Shown here in pieces: positions 10,373-24,366 of a stretch of DNA of 64,000 nucleotides. Made by a program: the position numbers and the translations under genes. The DNA is from Rhinopomastus cyanomelas (Eukaryota; Chordata; Aves; Bucerotiformes; Rhinopomastidae), in contig VXBP01008204.1 in assembly GCA_013400115.1 (NCBI GenBank), positions 2,125,804 to 2,189,803 on the forward strand. Reading direction: 5' to 3'. The notes under the pieces are model-generated. The model made no database searches and was not told the DNA's origin. It was given only the letters and a program-made list of their open reading frames with translations. Numbering within the stretch: the first letter of the stretch is position 1; every line of letters begins with the position of its first letter.

Positions 10373-12719
10373 ATAATAGGTTGACCAGATAGATCTATCT
10401 CAAAGAATGCAATAAAGAGTGACACCTTCCTAGGACAAGTCTCTTAAAAGGCTTTAAGCTAAAGGGATGAAGCTCAAGGAGAAAAATGGATGAGACATAA
10501 GGAAGATGCAAGAAGAATCAGTAAAAGGTCAGAGGATATTTCTCCCAAGATTGTAATAGAGATTTGCAAGCCAATGGGTGGCTGAGGCTAATGAGAGGAA
10601 CAACCTATCTGTCTCATTTAGGCAGATTATTACATCTGGGTTATGATGAGTGACCAGGCAGTGTTGAGATCATATGATGATTGAGTGACCAGCTGTACCT
10701 GGTAGAGACTCTTCTACTACAAGGGTACTACACCTCCAGAGCTCTTCAGCAAATGCACACAAGAATCAGCCATGAAGAGAAAATACTGGATCCAAGCTGA
10801 GTACCATAGCCACTTATTCCAGCATAACTTCATAAACCCATGTTGTGGGTTTTAGACAGAGATGTACAGTATGAGCTTTCCCTAATCCATATTCCCAGGA
10901 ATCACCAGTTTAGGAGATTCCAGTAGCATAAACTGTACCTTACCTGATACCTCATGTTTAATATCTTCAGATGGACTGGTCTTCACTATATTTGTCTAAC
11001 CCTTTTTAAAATTCTTGGTGTCTGAGGCACACTGTTGTAGCCGGTTTTACAATCCGATTAGGTGTGCTTTAGAATACTCACAGTATGCTCTTATCTAAGA
11101 GAGATATTTTAAATCACCATAATCTAATCTTGTTGCCAGCCATCTTTCTGCCACTGATGTCGTGATGCCCAAGTCAGGTAAGAAGCCAGAGTCTTTGGCA
11201 CAAAAGAATAATCCCCTGTCTTTTGATGTAAGGGATAGCTTTCTGAGTTGGGAGCTACAGTAAACCCCTCTGTTTCAGTTGCTAGAGGGGCTAAATTGAT
11301 ATAGTCAGACAAAAAGAAGCACTGGGGTGTAGTGACCATACTCATGAGAAAGGAAAGGCTGCACTCATGGTTATCCTGACCTGAATTGCACCTGATCTGA
11401 TCTCTCCATAGCACAAGCTACACCCCGTGTCCAGCTCCATCCTCTGATGAGAAAATGTTTTCCATCAGAGCTGCTACACTACCTGATAAGAAAAACACTC
11501 TTCTGTTTCATGTGTCAAATATCACCTTCAGTGAGGGGAGATGAGCAAGCTCTGGGAGCCATAGAACAGGAGGTAATAATTTGCACTATAAAACATGATG
11601 GTATGGAGAAAAATGCAGATCTCAGCTAGACTCTTTACCAGGCTAAGTGGTGGCAAGGGTTGTTTCTTTTCACCAGGAAGGAACTACCACAAAGGCAGAG
11701 ATCTGCACAGATTTGAGAGGGTTTGAGTGGGTTCTCACTCTGGGGATCAGGAAGCACAAGTAGGAACCTAGTGAAAGGAGTAGATACCAGTTCTGGGTAG
11801 CTGTTGCAGTGGAGCAAGCATCTTCCTCAAAATTTGTACAGCCTTGAGAAGAGAAGCAGAAACAGAATGAAACACAGATGAGTACACAGATCTTCACTCA
11901 GGACTGGGCCTGTTCAGAGACTGGTGGAACTATGGGTTTGGATAAGGACACAAATCGTTATGACAATGATTGCAATAATCTGCTATCTGCAGGAATTCTT
12001 TCTTCCACAGTGTTTCACACTCACAGTCAGAGACTACTTGTACCAATGTGGTCCTGAGATAACTTCCTGGCTCCACAGGATTCCTGTCTTCTGAAATGTG
12101 CTCAACAAGGTATCCTGCAGTGTGAAAACGCCTCAGGGACTGTGCCAACATTTCCTGTGCTTTGGTGGAGTAGAAAGAGAGAAAGAGAAATGCAAGAGGA
12201 TAGAGAGAAAGAAATAGAATTGGATGAGCTTAGCTGCCTGAATTTTCAATATTGGGAAGGGGTATATCACGGTCTGGTCTATCCTGCTCTCACATGACTT
12301 TTAGGCTGAACAGTATATTATCTCCCTAGTAAATATTTGTATAATCAGGATTTTGTGGATCTACATTCATCCTAAATAATCGTTTTTGTCTGTAAAGACT
12401 GTTTAATGAAGGGTCCCCAAGAAGAACACTGCTCCATTGATTCCCATCAAGCCACGGTGAGTGATGAATACTGTAGTTCGACACTGCACATAATTGCTCC
12501 AGAAAGAATCTCTGTTTGAAAAAAGAAATTATAAATCAGGATACACCAGGGCATGTTGCACCTTCTCCTAGGAAAAGAAAGATTACTCTCAACTGTAAAT
12601 ATCATAGATATTTCTTTTCTTTATTTCCAAAAAGGTTCTGGATGCTTCATTCTTTACATAAAATAGAGACTATTATATACCCCAAAACAACAATTTCCAA
12701 GTGCCTCTTCTTTCACTGA
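10373..12719. other. Upstream intergenic DNA, nothing recognised
   Basis: This is AT-rich sequence with only short open frames without domain similarity and a purine-rich GAAAGAGA-type patch near 12170-12215. No repeat family was identified by eye. Confidence 0.4.
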
Positions 12720-13215
12720 TTAAATGGAAATGATTTAACTATGCAGGGTTTTTTGTAGCAATATTTATTATTAATATTATTAATGTTAATTATTACACGA
12801 GTGTTATCAGCATTAAATCCCAGGATGTCACGTAGGAACGATGCATTTAGCGCATTAAAATTATCTGAAGAAAAACCTGGAACCGAAGTAAAATCTGTAT
12901 TTCATTTCCACTTAATTTCATTTCTCACACCACTCAGATTATTTTTGGAAAGGTGATTGAACTGTTTGTTTTTAACGCTAATAACTCCTTTAAATTAATT
13001 AACACGAAAGCTCTCCTTTGTTATTCCAGACAATCAAGCCCAGAACCAGTGCCATCCCAAAATTAAGCTGCTTCAGCTTTTAACAGCGACTTCCATTCAT
13101 CTGCAAATGTGGTGCGATTTTGCTGTCGCTGTCATCAATATTAACAGCCAGGGCCGTCCGCTCTTTTGCTCCCTCTGGCCGCAGCCTGCTGCAAAGACGG
13201 GGATTTAAAGGAGTA
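12720..13215. promoter_or_regulatory. Candidate conserved noncoding element
   Basis: This is a non-repetitive, AT-rich stretch dense in homeodomain-type TAATTA/TTAATT cores, with an E-box-like CATCTG and an ATCAATA site near its right end. It keeps several CpGs (for example CACGAG, GTCACG, TAGCGC, ACGCTA, GCGACT, GTCGCT) despite its AT-rich background. CpG retention outside an island and a high density of such cores are typical of deeply conserved enhancers, and gene deserts beside SorCS genes would be a natural place for them. No alignment was possible, so this is inference. Confidence 0.3.
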
Positions 13216-14274
13216 GAACCACGAGACTCGGCGCTCCAGCCACTTTATCACCTAAGAGCCGGTTTGCTTTGCTAAATCCTCAAATGGAGATTTCAGATAG
13301 CAATTTATGTGGCAAGGAGAGCTGGGGAAAGCAGATTCCATCAGTGTGATTGCTTCTAAGAGCAGGAATGTACTCAGCACCTATGCCTGGGACCAGCTGT
13401 CCTTAAAGCACTATTTATAGCACTGAAATACCTAGTGGTGCTTATCAGCCACCAGCTCTCTCTGGGGACAATAGCATTTGTCTGGATCTTTCCCCACCAG
13501 AAGACAGCTGATGAGAAAATCTTCTGCTTGCAATTCCTGGTTGGCATTCTCTCTTGATCAAGTCTTGCAGCTCAAGAAACCTGGAAAGCTGCCCTGAAAA
13601 ACTGGTCTGAGATTCTGCTGGGTTTATTTACGTGTAAAGAAGTACCACAAGGACTACGCTTGTACCAGGACTGCACGTACTTAGCTAGCGCTCTGAGCTT
13701 GCAGCTGCAGAACAAAATGAAGCTGGAGCTCAGAGCTAGAATGAGTTTTATTATAACAAGTTTCAAACTAGTAAACATTGGTGGAAGGAAGAAGCCTGAG
13801 GTGTATCTTGTAGTCAAGGCATTCACCACCACCAATATGAATGATAACCACAGGGATGACCCAGCAGTTGTCACATTTCATCCTGACTGTTTTAAAGCAA
13901 CCCCATAATACCCAGAAGGTTTTTGCCATCAATAACAGAAATGTGTGCTGTGGACATTTCCAACCACATGAAAGGGAAGAAAGCAATGAGAAAAAACGAA
14001 AATGGCTTTACCAGAAGCAAATAATGCTTGACCAACCTGATTGTCTCCCATCACTAACTAGCTGACTGTTTTAACACTGGCTCCCACAGCAACCTCACAG
14101 GAAACCGTCAAGGTCAAAGTAATTGATAGAGGTTTGGAAGTGGGCTGGCCCAGTAACCTCAGAGGCTTGAGGATCAACTGACAGGAGAAGGTTTGGAGAT
14201 TGTGCCAGGGTAAATCTTTGCAGATAAGGTAGGCTGTATATTCATCTACCTTTGGCAAAGACTCATCAGGAGAT
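13216..14274. other. Upstream intergenic DNA, nothing recognised
   Basis: Short overlapping open frames occur on both strands at 13572-14065 but carry no recognisable domain. No repeat was identified. Confidence 0.4.
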
Positions 14275-14610
14275 CAGATCTTTGCACGGACAGGGAGGCT
14301 GTTTCTAGTGTGGGACCCCAATTCAAGAGAGACATGAAGAAGCTGGGAAAGGTTATCAAACACAGGGCTACTAAGGTAGTAAGCACATAATTACAAGAAG
14401 ATGGTTGACAGTTGGGAAGAGAAGTCTAAGGGGCAATGAAATATCAGCCTACAACTACTTGAGAGGGGTTTACAATGACTAAGAAGAAAAACACTTCTTA
14501 GTTGTGGCAGGTGATAAAACAAAGAGAAGACAAAACAGGTGTTTAAAATGTTCAGACTGAAAACTAGGAAAAGCTGTCCCATGAAGATAGTGCCACTCCA
14601 GGACAGCTTT
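14275..14610 (+). mobile_element. Degraded CR1 LINE fragment (ORF2 C-terminal region)
   Basis: Read on the plus strand, this follows the CR1 ORF2 3' part in order. A TTCAAGAGAGACATGAAGAAGC segment is followed by GGGGCAATGAAATATCAGCC, then TACAACTACTTGAGAGGGG, GTGGCAGGTGATA, and finally a TTCAGACTGAAAACTAGGAAAA segment. These correspond to the family's HPYEERL...YNYLKGG...DR...FRLDIRK region. Stops and indels are frequent, so it is an old dead copy. The 3' tail was not found. Confidence 0.65.
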
Positions 14611-15439
14611 TTTAGATTGTAGAATAACCCTCATGCAGAAAAAGTTAAGGCTAAGCAGATCTAGTAAGCCTGGCTTCAAGTGACAGACTGGTCTCTCACA
14701 ACCAACTTTTCTTTGAATACTTGAACCTATGAGAGGTAAAAATCTCAAGAAGAAACATTTCTAAAGCTAAAAGCAGGAATAAATCCCATCTGTCCACAAG
14801 ATAAATCCAGTAACCTGTTCCAGTGACAAATGGTTCCCAGCTTCAGCACGAACTTAGATATCGTACTGCAGTGAAATTCAGATTCTTGCAGAGACTAGTC
14901 TAGTTATTCTTTCTTTAGGTGCCTGCATCTCAGGCAGTAGTTTAATAAACCAGTGGGGACTTTAGGACAATTTCATCCTCTCAGGTCCAATCCCACCTAC
15001 TGTAAGTATTATTACCAAATAACACCGTATTGTTATCATTGCCTAACCTTTGCACAGTCCTACAGGACTCTTAGCGATTATTTGAGAGTGGCATAAACTG
15101 GACTTCTAGGTCTAAAGTAATGCTGCTACGAGTGGTGGCATCCATTAGCAAACAACAGTCAGAGACAGATGCACTGTAACATTCTACATTTGGCCCCAGT
15201 GAAAAACTCAGGCTTTACCTTACTTCCCGTGTTGTTCCACCAGGCATGTGGCTGTTCTGTATCTCAGCATCTTCCTTTCTCTTCTTTTCCTTGGGTGGAG
15301 ATGCAAACTTTTCCTTGACAACAGAAGTTCTCGGTACCTATTCAAAATCAATTGTGATTTGCTTAGCTGTGTCCACTGGCATTTTAATTCTTTCATCTTC
15401 TAGGCTTTTCCACCTCCTCAAAAGAGTAGTGGCTGTGAG

Positions 15440-15905
15440 ATCACAGGAACACAGAACATTGGGGATTGGAAGGGACCTCAAAAGATCATCTAGTCCAATC
15501 TCCACTGCCACAGCAGAATCACCTAGAGCAAGTTGCACAGTAACATATCCAGGTGGGTTTTAAATGTCTTTAGACAAGGTGACTCCACAACCTCCCTGGG
15601 CAGCCTGTTCCAATGCTCCGTCACCCTCACCATCAAGAAGTTCCTTTTTGTATTGATGTGGAACCTCCTGTGTTCCAGCTGACACCCATTGCCCCTCATC
15701 CTGTCATTAGATGACATTGAGAAGAGCCTGGCTCCATCCTCCTGACACCCACCTTTCACATACTTATAAACATTAATCAGATCACCCCTCAGTCTCCTTT
15801 TCTCCAAACTCAAGAGACCCAGCTCCCTCAGCCTTTCCTCATAAGGGAGGTGTTCTACTCCTTTTATCATCTTTGATGCTTCTGGTTGTCTTGCAACTTT
15901 GAAAA
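15440..15905 (-). mobile_element. CR1 LINE, 5'-truncated 3' end
   Basis: The plus strand shows the reverse complement of the CR1 3' end (GGATTGGAAGGGACCTC then AAAGATCATCTAGTCCAATC). The minus strand keeps a 129-codon open frame at 15523-15912 with GVEHLPYEERLRELGLLSLE, then VYKYVKGG, the DR.RGNG segment, and VRVTEHWNRLPREVVES. This is the C-terminal part of CR1 ORF2. It is 5'-truncated, as most CR1 copies are, and belongs to the same general type as the copies at 36.2 and 58.2 kb. Confidence 0.93.
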
Positions 15906-17599
15906 TCTGCAATTTGAAGCAGACAGATCAAGTGCAGATAGTACTTTGCTGTGAACAATAAATATCACTCAAACATCTTCCAAGGAGTCAGGATACTTGA
16001 GTAACATAAATCTTCTTAAAAGCCTGAAAGGCATAAACATAATTTGTATTTTCTCCCTTTTTCAGAGATTACTGAACTTTAGTCGTCACTGGGGAAGTCT
16101 GCCTGACATTCTATCAGCTTTGGGTTTATCTGTATCGACACGACAATGAAAATTCTTGTCTATCACTCTACCACTGTCACCTTTGGCTTCTTCACTTGGT
16201 TGTGGAAGAATTTAATGGGGGTTAAAGAATAATAATGAATAGAAAAAAACAAACTTAATGGCTTGTGAGTGCTGTTTGTAGTTTTTAATCATTAACAGAT
16301 GGCTTTTTCTTGTTCATGCACCTTGCTTGATTTTTCTTAGCCAGAAGTGTTGACAAAGTCGAAGTTTCAGGTACAATTAAAGATAGAATTTCTAGTAGAA
16401 GAAAGAGAAGAAAAAGAGAAAAGATTATTCTTCTTTCCTACCTTCTTGCTGCAAGAAAAAAATATGAAAAATGAAGAACAAGGATGCTTGAGGCTGATTG
16501 AAGATGTGAGCTTGCTCACTGTCAGAATTTTATTTTGGAAATGAAAAAATGACCAGGAAAAATTCCTCTGAGGCAACTCTGTCTGCTTCACTGATACATA
16601 ATTCCTTAAGTCACAATCAGAAATCCTTTTCTGAAGATAACTGCATCACTTACAGACCAACCAGCAGCATTTTTACACGCGCACTCCACACAGCCCACCG
16701 AAATATCTGTTACAAAACCACAAGAGATAGATGTGCCCATCAGTTATAAATATTTTTACTAAATCAGCTTGTTTCTGCATAGAAATTAAATGATACTCCC
16801 ATGAATTTACTGCTAGATGATAAGCACTGTGATACTTTCCAACAGACATCCATATCTGAACATTCAGTGCATAGTCAGAGGTACCTTTCCCATTGGGGCG
16901 GCTGTTTGGAAAGTTAATGGTTTAATATGATCTACCTGTCCAGAAACAAAGGCAGATAAAGAGAGGAAATCTTCCTCTGACCTTTTGTTCTTCCAGCCTG
17001 GTAGCTTCTTCCACAGCTTTTCAGATCTGTGGCATCCGTGTAACATTTTGTAGCTTTGTGGAACAGACAGAGGCACATCTCTGATGAGGATAAGTCTCAG
17101 AGAACGCAAAAGTGGTCACGAGAGGTATCATGTCAGTCCCATGTTGGTAAGAAACTCTGGTCTTCTCACCAGGTGCCAGAAGCAAGGATTTTGAATGTGT
17201 TGTGGAGAATAAAAAGAAAGCACAAAGGAAGTATTTGTTTCTGTGTTGTCAATCTTTTCATTGTGAGTCATTTTGAGCTCCTGGTGTAATGGTTTTAAAT
17301 AAGATTATCAACCATCTTATTTTATTTTCTTTTGTTAAAAGAAAGAAAGAAAAAACAATGATCCTCATAAGTCTGGAGATGAATATGAAGACAAGATTCC
17401 TATTGGTTCGAAACCTAATCTGAAGGTTTTCAACACAAAATGCAAAGCAATGCAGTCACAATTAAATATTCCATTGAGCACTTTGAAAATGAAGGGTTTC
17501 ATTTTCCTTAAAAAATGATGTTATGCACTTAATTTTCCCTGCTTGAAAGAGTCTTAATTATATATATATATATTTAAAACATAGATCTACATACGTATC
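15906..17599. other. Upstream intergenic DNA, nothing recognised
   Basis: This is AT-rich sequence with a TA dinucleotide repeat at about 17558-17573. No gene or repeat family was identified beyond that. Confidence 0.4.
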
Positions 17600-17653
17600 T
17601 TTTGAGGTCCCTTCCAATCCCTAATGTTCTGTGGTTCTGTGTGATTCTGTGAT
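17600..17653 (+). mobile_element. CR1 3'-terminal fragment
   Basis: TTTTGAGGTCCCTTCCAATCC is followed by CTAATGTTCTGTGGTTCTG and a TGATTCTGTGA tail. This is the terminal 3' UTR and short tandem tail of CR1 in plus orientation. Only the last 50 bases or so are present, an extreme 5' truncation. Confidence 0.85.
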
Positions 17654-20600
17654 ATACATACGGTTAAAACAAAATACTGTTCTGAAAGCTGAACAAAATG
17701 TTGCATTCAACTGGAAAAGGATCTTTGATTCTCAAGTTCTTTTGTCCCTTTTATTAATTCAGTTTGGCCAGGAAATTAAAAATATGAGTTATTCATATGT
17801 CTTTCTTGACTTCAGATGTTTGCCAGAACACCTTGCAACATAAAGCATTTCTTGCCCAGAGCTCTTAGCAATATACCTGGGACATTTGTGGGTGCAGCAC
17901 CTGGAAAGTTAAGTAATATACGTTGCTATGCAGATATCTGTTCCTCTTAAACAGGACTCTGATAATTTATTTCAGGGATAAATTTGATATTAGGTGTGTC
18001 TACAGGGACTCCATGAAATAATTTCCAAATTAATTGGAATGATGTCAGTTTTCAATTAAAGCTTTTAAAAAAAAAAGTCCTCTTCAGTCAGAAGACTTTT
18101 TTGTACAAGATTCTGATTTATGAAATAAGGGTGATAAAAGTGAAATAGGTCTGACTGTTTAATTCATGTATACACACACAAAGGTCGATAAATTGTCCAT
18201 CCAGTAGAAGGAACTCATGAGCGATGCTTCTGCTGATTTCGTTGGAGGTCTTCCCTCAGATTCCATTTGCTTTCCATAGGTTTACATGCGTCTGGCTCTG
18301 TGTGTTTAATGTCTATTCTCACATCAAAGAAGGCTGAAACCTCCACTTTGATGCATTTTCATGCAATTAATAATAATTCAGGGCTTGTGCATTTCTTATG
18401 CCAAAACTGTGCTTGCCAACGTTTGGAGCCCTCCGAATGCATATATTAGCCCAAGTCTGAATCGCTCTGATTTTCTCTGCTTGAAACAATGTTTGTTCAG
18501 AAGATATTGTGTGCTTCACTTTTGTCTTTGTTCAGTCCAGCGTCATTTTCAACGTTTTATCAAGACTCCTTGATACCTTCTTTTAAAATGGTTTCAATTT
18601 CCCATTCTGGCCAAGTCTCCGTGCACAGCTAAGTTCATTTATGTCTGATTGCAATCAGGGAGAGTCTTCTCATTGATTCCAATGGAAATGGGATCAGATT
18701 CTTTTGCAGCATAACTGACATATGTTTGCTGTCACAGAACTAGCCAGCTATCACAGCACCAGCATCCAGGGAACTTGAGAGAACAAGGAATAAATACAGG
18801 ATCTCAGACATTGCTTGGGAGGAACTAAAGCAAGTCCTGCTTTATTAGTGGTGACTGCTCTAAATAACACATCTTAGGCGTGTGCCCGCTCACAGCAGTA
18901 AGAGCTTCTTTCCTGATACAGTCTCTCTCAGACATCAGCTCATTTTAATATTTAACATGGTGCCGTGGTCTCCCACAAGATTCCCTTATCATTATTTCAA
19001 ATCCTCATTGACACACTCTGGGCACTTCACTGCCTTCAACATCTGCCGGAGGACTCTTTGAGGTGCAAACTCAACATCTTTTATACAGTTTGGTTCTTTC
19101 TACAGTTTTCAAAAGAGGCAAAAATAAATAAACCAGGCATGGGGCCTGGGCTCTTTTCCTGTTTTGTTTTGCCTCACAGATGCATCTCTCTGCACAATCT
19201 TATTTTGTCTTTGTTACTGTTGTTTTTTTGCCAGACAATATAATTATCCTGATTGGTGGGTGGCCAACAAAGTTTTAATTAGATCCAGGGGGATTTGAGT
19301 AGGTCTACGTATTAAGAAAAAAACAAACCAATGTTGCTGGAATTATTATTTGTTTATGTTGTGAGGCATCTCCTGTGAAACATGATGTTGCTCCTTTGTT
19401 TTTCCAGTTCTGTTCCTCTTTTTCCCTACCTCACTCTTTCACTTGGTTGATGGGAAATGGTGAGCTGGTGTTATCAACCATGTACCGAGGCAATGTCACC
19501 AAGCTGTTACTGCTGCAAAGTGTCCAGCAGCTTAGACCCTGCCAAGCAAAGCCATTGATCCTCCAGGTTGTGCCAGTTCAAAGGAACGTAGGATGTATAT
19601 CCATCTTTTTGGAAGGAGTGAGAAGTTATTTGAGGCAGACAGTTGGCGTGGAGTTGAGCAACACCGAAGGCAAGGAAAGGACTGCACTTGAGAGGTCTTT
19701 CTGGCTGGTTATCATCATTAATTTTTGACTGGAAAAGGGCTGGTTTTATTTATTCAGTTGTCTAAAAATATCCCAGTAATGAATTATCCTGAAGAGGGGG
19801 AAGGGGACAGAAAAGCACATATTGATTTTCTAAAAGCAGGCAGGAATGCTGTTATTTTCCAATTAACGCTCAGCATTAGAGAACAATCCAGTTGGAAAGA
19901 ACCATCTAAGCAATACTAAGCTTTCTGCTTTCAGCCCTTGTTCTAACAATACTTTTTTCTCATTTTACTTCTTAAAAAAGACAGTAACAACTACTTACAC
20001 TATTCCTTTGGCTAATGGGGATTAACATGTCATGGACTCCACTGGAGTGACTCTGAAACAACTGTGATCCAGCAGTTCATGCTCATTTAATAAAGGCTCC
20101 CCCTGTCCAGTGCTGAAGAAAATGTGAGACAAAACCTATCTGAATGCAGTATTGATAATAAGGATCCTTCTGCAGAAACTCCAGAAGAGGCCTAGGATGC
20201 TGGCAGGACAGATGATGACCTGAAGTCTGATAAATTGAGGTTCAGAAGATTCACCAGCAAACAATGGCTATAGCAAATACCACCACATCCAGCTATCTTC
20301 AAGTCCTCCTTAGTGACCACTGACAGAACAGCTATATCTAAATGATGTGATCAGCAGTAGCCTCCAGCACAAATCTGACAGCCAATGCAGGGTCATATCA
20401 CTAGCTCTGCACTGAGACCTAGCAAGTGTTAGATCCTGTAGCTCATCTTACGTACCCAGAGCAGCGAGCACAGATAAGAGCGAAGCTGATGGGAAGCAGA
20501 AGAACCATAATATTTAGTAATAAGTATGTGCACACACAGGAAAACATACATTCATGTAATTAGAGGTCCTTATTTTTTTTTTTCTTAGATTGTTGAAGTT

Positions 20601-23600
20601 TTAGCTGCATTTTCCTGTCTTCTAGGCTTTCTGAATTTTTATTTTTCTCTTTTGCAAATTACCCTTTTCAAATTATTAACTTGTTCTGAGGTGAGCTCTG
20701 CTGAGTTCAGGCAACATTAGAGCTTGTCTGATAACTTACACTGTATTTCCATAAAAATTGTCCTCTCCTCACACATTCTCAGGGGAATCTGTCTGTAAAA
20801 ATTCCACACTGGGACTTTCAACTGTATGCAAATGATGGAAATAAGTATTTAAACTGAATCCTGCTCTTGTCCATCCTAGACTTGGCAAAGCTTATGAGAA
20901 GCTACAAACAGCCTTTACAACTGTACAAAGATGGAATTTTTTTCAGATATTTCTCAACAGTTTTGCATAAATTTCAATATATATGTTCTTATTTAGCAAA
21001 TATTTATATAGCTATCACTGTGGCTTTCCTTTAAGCATCTAGCAAGTAGCTAGGGAGAGTGACAAAACCACAAGCTTTTGCTGAGAAATTGTATGCCCTG
21101 CAGTCATGCTCTGTATTTGGAGTCTGGAGACAAATTTTAGGGCCTGGATTTATTTATAGTTTTTAATACATGCTTTGATAATTATGTGCATGGGAATGGA
21201 AAACAAATTCTCTAGATTAAAAAGCATAAAGAAAGCTTGTTTGGATTAGCATGATGAACTGAAAGCATCCATTCGATTCTTGGTGTATATATATATAATT
21301 TACTGAGCTGCAAAATAAACATACTCTACTGTTCCTCTGCTGAAGGCTCTGGCTGTAAATATTTCATTACTTTAAAAATGTATTGCTATTAGATAGGTCT
21401 TTTAGCATTCAGCAAAATCAAATTTTAAGTAATAAAATAAAATTGTTTCTATTTCCTGAAGGACTTTCCTTAAACTTAGTTTCAGTTGGGCAAAAATTGC
21501 TCTGCCGCCTGTTGGGCCCTGGCAAAATCGTCCCACAAGAAAGTGAGTTTTTTATTAGCTTGATAGCATAAATCAATTCCTGCTCTTACAAATGCAGGCA
21601 TGGTTATATCATGGCCTGCTCTCTCTCTCTCTCGTACTGCTGCTAGCTTACAGATCATCACCTCTAAGGAAAAGAGCTCCACTCCATGTGCTATACAGGA
21701 AACGAAGACTAGACGAGGGAAGGAGAATATTCATCAGGCAAACAGAAGCATCATTCACTAAAGGAGAGAGAGGTAGGGCACAGACTCTGTCATAACTGAA
21801 AATACTCACATGCAGCTGGGGAAAAGAACCTCATGATCAAGTCTGGGGGCTTTCATGGCACAAAGGTCCCACTGGAATGTTGTAGGCAGGCATTAACCTG
21901 GTTTGCTAGGTTAGGAAAATAGATTCTGGGTATCACTTTTCCTTTCCTCTTCTATTTCCAAAAATAGTATCTTAGGAGGCAGAAAGAAACCCAACAACTC
22001 AGATAATGTTTAACTGCTGTTTGGATCTAGCTATTTTTTCTTTAATGTGGGTTATCTGGGAAGACAAAGACTTCATCTCCTCACAGGCACCGTGAAGATG
22101 CCCAAGAGACCCAGGTCGGGGCTCTGGAAGGGGGTTTGTGCTCGGTTTAAAGGGGGGTGATAGGGGCATCTCCATGTCCTCTGAACTCTGATAAAAGAGA
22201 CTGCTCGGGGCAAGCCCTTCCTCTTTTGCCCTATGCCTTTTCTTCCTCTCCAAGAGTTGCAGGGGAGTTCAGTCCCCATCCAGTTCTCCTGGGACCAGCC
22301 AGGCTGGAACACGGCACTGATGGTGGTGATGGTGTAGTTATGGTGGCAGCATGCTGCACCTCACTGCTGCTGCTCTAAACTGAACTGTGCTGAGCCAAGG
22401 CATGCAGCGCAGCACTGTGCCAACAGGAAAGCCCTTCCCTGACCTGTGCCCTGAGGAAACCACCCTTACCAATTCCTCCCTGCATTCAGCGAAATGAAAC
22501 AAAACAAGCCTGGAGACATCAGATGGTGAGATAACTTTAAAGAGGGAAAGCCCAAAGGAGGAGAAGGAGGAAGGTCCATGTGGCTGCTGCCGTTGTGTGC
22601 TCACCATGCAGCCATCACTACCTTGACTGTTTGAACAGCAGGAGAAACTCACTTTGCTGCTGAGAAAATTGGGGTTGCGTTGAGTAAGCTGGAGAATTGA
22701 GCTGAAAGGACTTGTAAAATTTAAATCTTTGGCAGCTTGCTTGGGAAAAACGGGGGAGGTGAGATGGCGAGGGATGGCCCTTCCCCTTGTGCCATCAAGT
22801 GTACGCATGCGTGCGTGCATTTTCCCGGCCCCAGGGACCCCAGTGAGAAGACAAGGACTGCATTTTTCTCAGAAATGTATGTCCTGGTAATATGACAGAG
22901 ATTTCTGATCTGTGTGTTTTAACTTGCTCAGGCTTTTTCTTCCTGTACATAGTTATAGATTTCATAAACCTCTTTTGTTTTATTTAAGTTGCTCCATTGC
23001 CTGGTAATTTCTATCCAAGATGCCACCTCGAGGACTGGCTACCTTTCTTTCTGTTTGGTTTGAACCCGTGACATCAATGATATCATCATTATAGCTTTTC
23101 TTAGCATAAGCAGGGCACTTTCTGCTATCACTTGGAATAGTGAGCCCCATGGCTTTGTAGGGGGTATCAGGATGGTTTCTTCTTAAATTTGAGGGGAAAA
23201 AAATGTAAGTCTTTGGTGTTCTTCTCATGTTAGAATACTTTTCAGGGGGGAAAAAAATATGTAGGGTCTTTTTGGAGTGATTTTATTATGTTGAGTGGGC
23301 TCTCTTTATTTGGGAATTGATAGATTTCACTGTTAAAAATCTAACACACTAAAACCAAGATTAAATGTGGGTACATAGATACATGGAAAGATTTTTCAAC
23401 CGTATGTGATGTACTAAAACACAAATAATCACTTATCTGGAATGAAATAGTTTGCTCATACACAACTTTGGCACCGAGTGCACTGACTATTTGACTGTTT
23501 TACTACTCAATAGCTGCCCGCAAAACAGTGTGCCTGAACATCATGAAGAAAAGGATTTTTGTGCTTCTTAAAAACCTAAAGGAATCCCAAATGAGCAGCG

Positions 23601-24282
23601 AACAAGGACATCCCACGATAAGTTACAGTCCAAGTTATCCAAGTGTTAAGAGACACTAACCTATACACAGAGAAATTGAAAGCTGCCCAACATTATATCA
23701 GTGTAAATTACACGGAGCAAAACTCAAGCCCAAAAGTTGGAGGATTAAGCCTGCAGAACATGGCAACAGATTCTACTGAGCATTCAGTCAGGAAAATAAC
23801 CTGGGAAAGGCACTGCTTTGCAGACTTGCAATCACTCCTGAAATGTGTTCTCTCTTTCTAATAGTCCTGAAGAACTGCTTTGATTCTCAGCTATGAATTA
23901 TTTTTGTGAAGGAAATTTGTTATGTAGGAACAGCTGCACAGGTTAGAGTTTCTAAGGTTGACATGAGAGTACTTTGTGTCACTTGAAGAGCTATTGAAAA
24001 CTCTCATGAAATACTGACATTTCAAGACAGTCTTGCAGAAATCTGAAATACCTTCAGCCAATTTTATGTCTCATCAAAAGTCAAAATATGGATACTCCGG
24101 AACAGTTTTGATCGCTATTTTCTCATTTCTAAACTGTATTACTGCTGTTAGACAAAGGGGTGTAGGGGAGGTTTTCTCATATAAAAATGTCTATTGAGTT
24201 ATATGAAAAATTTCACGCCTGTGGATAAGTACATACAATCTTCATGTACAAGTTCTGAATCCTCATTTGGAATAATCATCTC
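17654..24282. other. Upstream intergenic DNA, nothing firmly recognised
   Basis: No CR1 or coding exon was recognised. Small simple repeats are present: TA near 21285-21298 and CT at 21619-21633. The stretch 18000-18480 is AT-rich with homeodomain-type cores and a few isolated CpGs and could be regulatory, on weak grounds. Confidence 0.4.
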
Positions 24283-24366
24283 TAGGTGATTCTGCTGCGG
24301 CAGAGGAATTGGACTAGATGATCTTTCAAGGTCCCTTCCAATCCCTAATGTTCTATGATTCTGTGA
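24283..24366 (+). mobile_element. CR1 3'-terminal fragment
   Basis: GGAATTGGACTAGATGATC then TTTCAAGGTCCCTTCCAATC and CCTAATGTTCTATGATTCTG give the CR1 3' UTR and tail in plus orientation. Only about 80 bases remain. Confidence 0.9.

Noticed and set aside
22338..22820. Minus-strand 160-codon open frame
   Set aside because: Locally GC-richer DNA but no recognisable motif or splice partner; compatible with chance.
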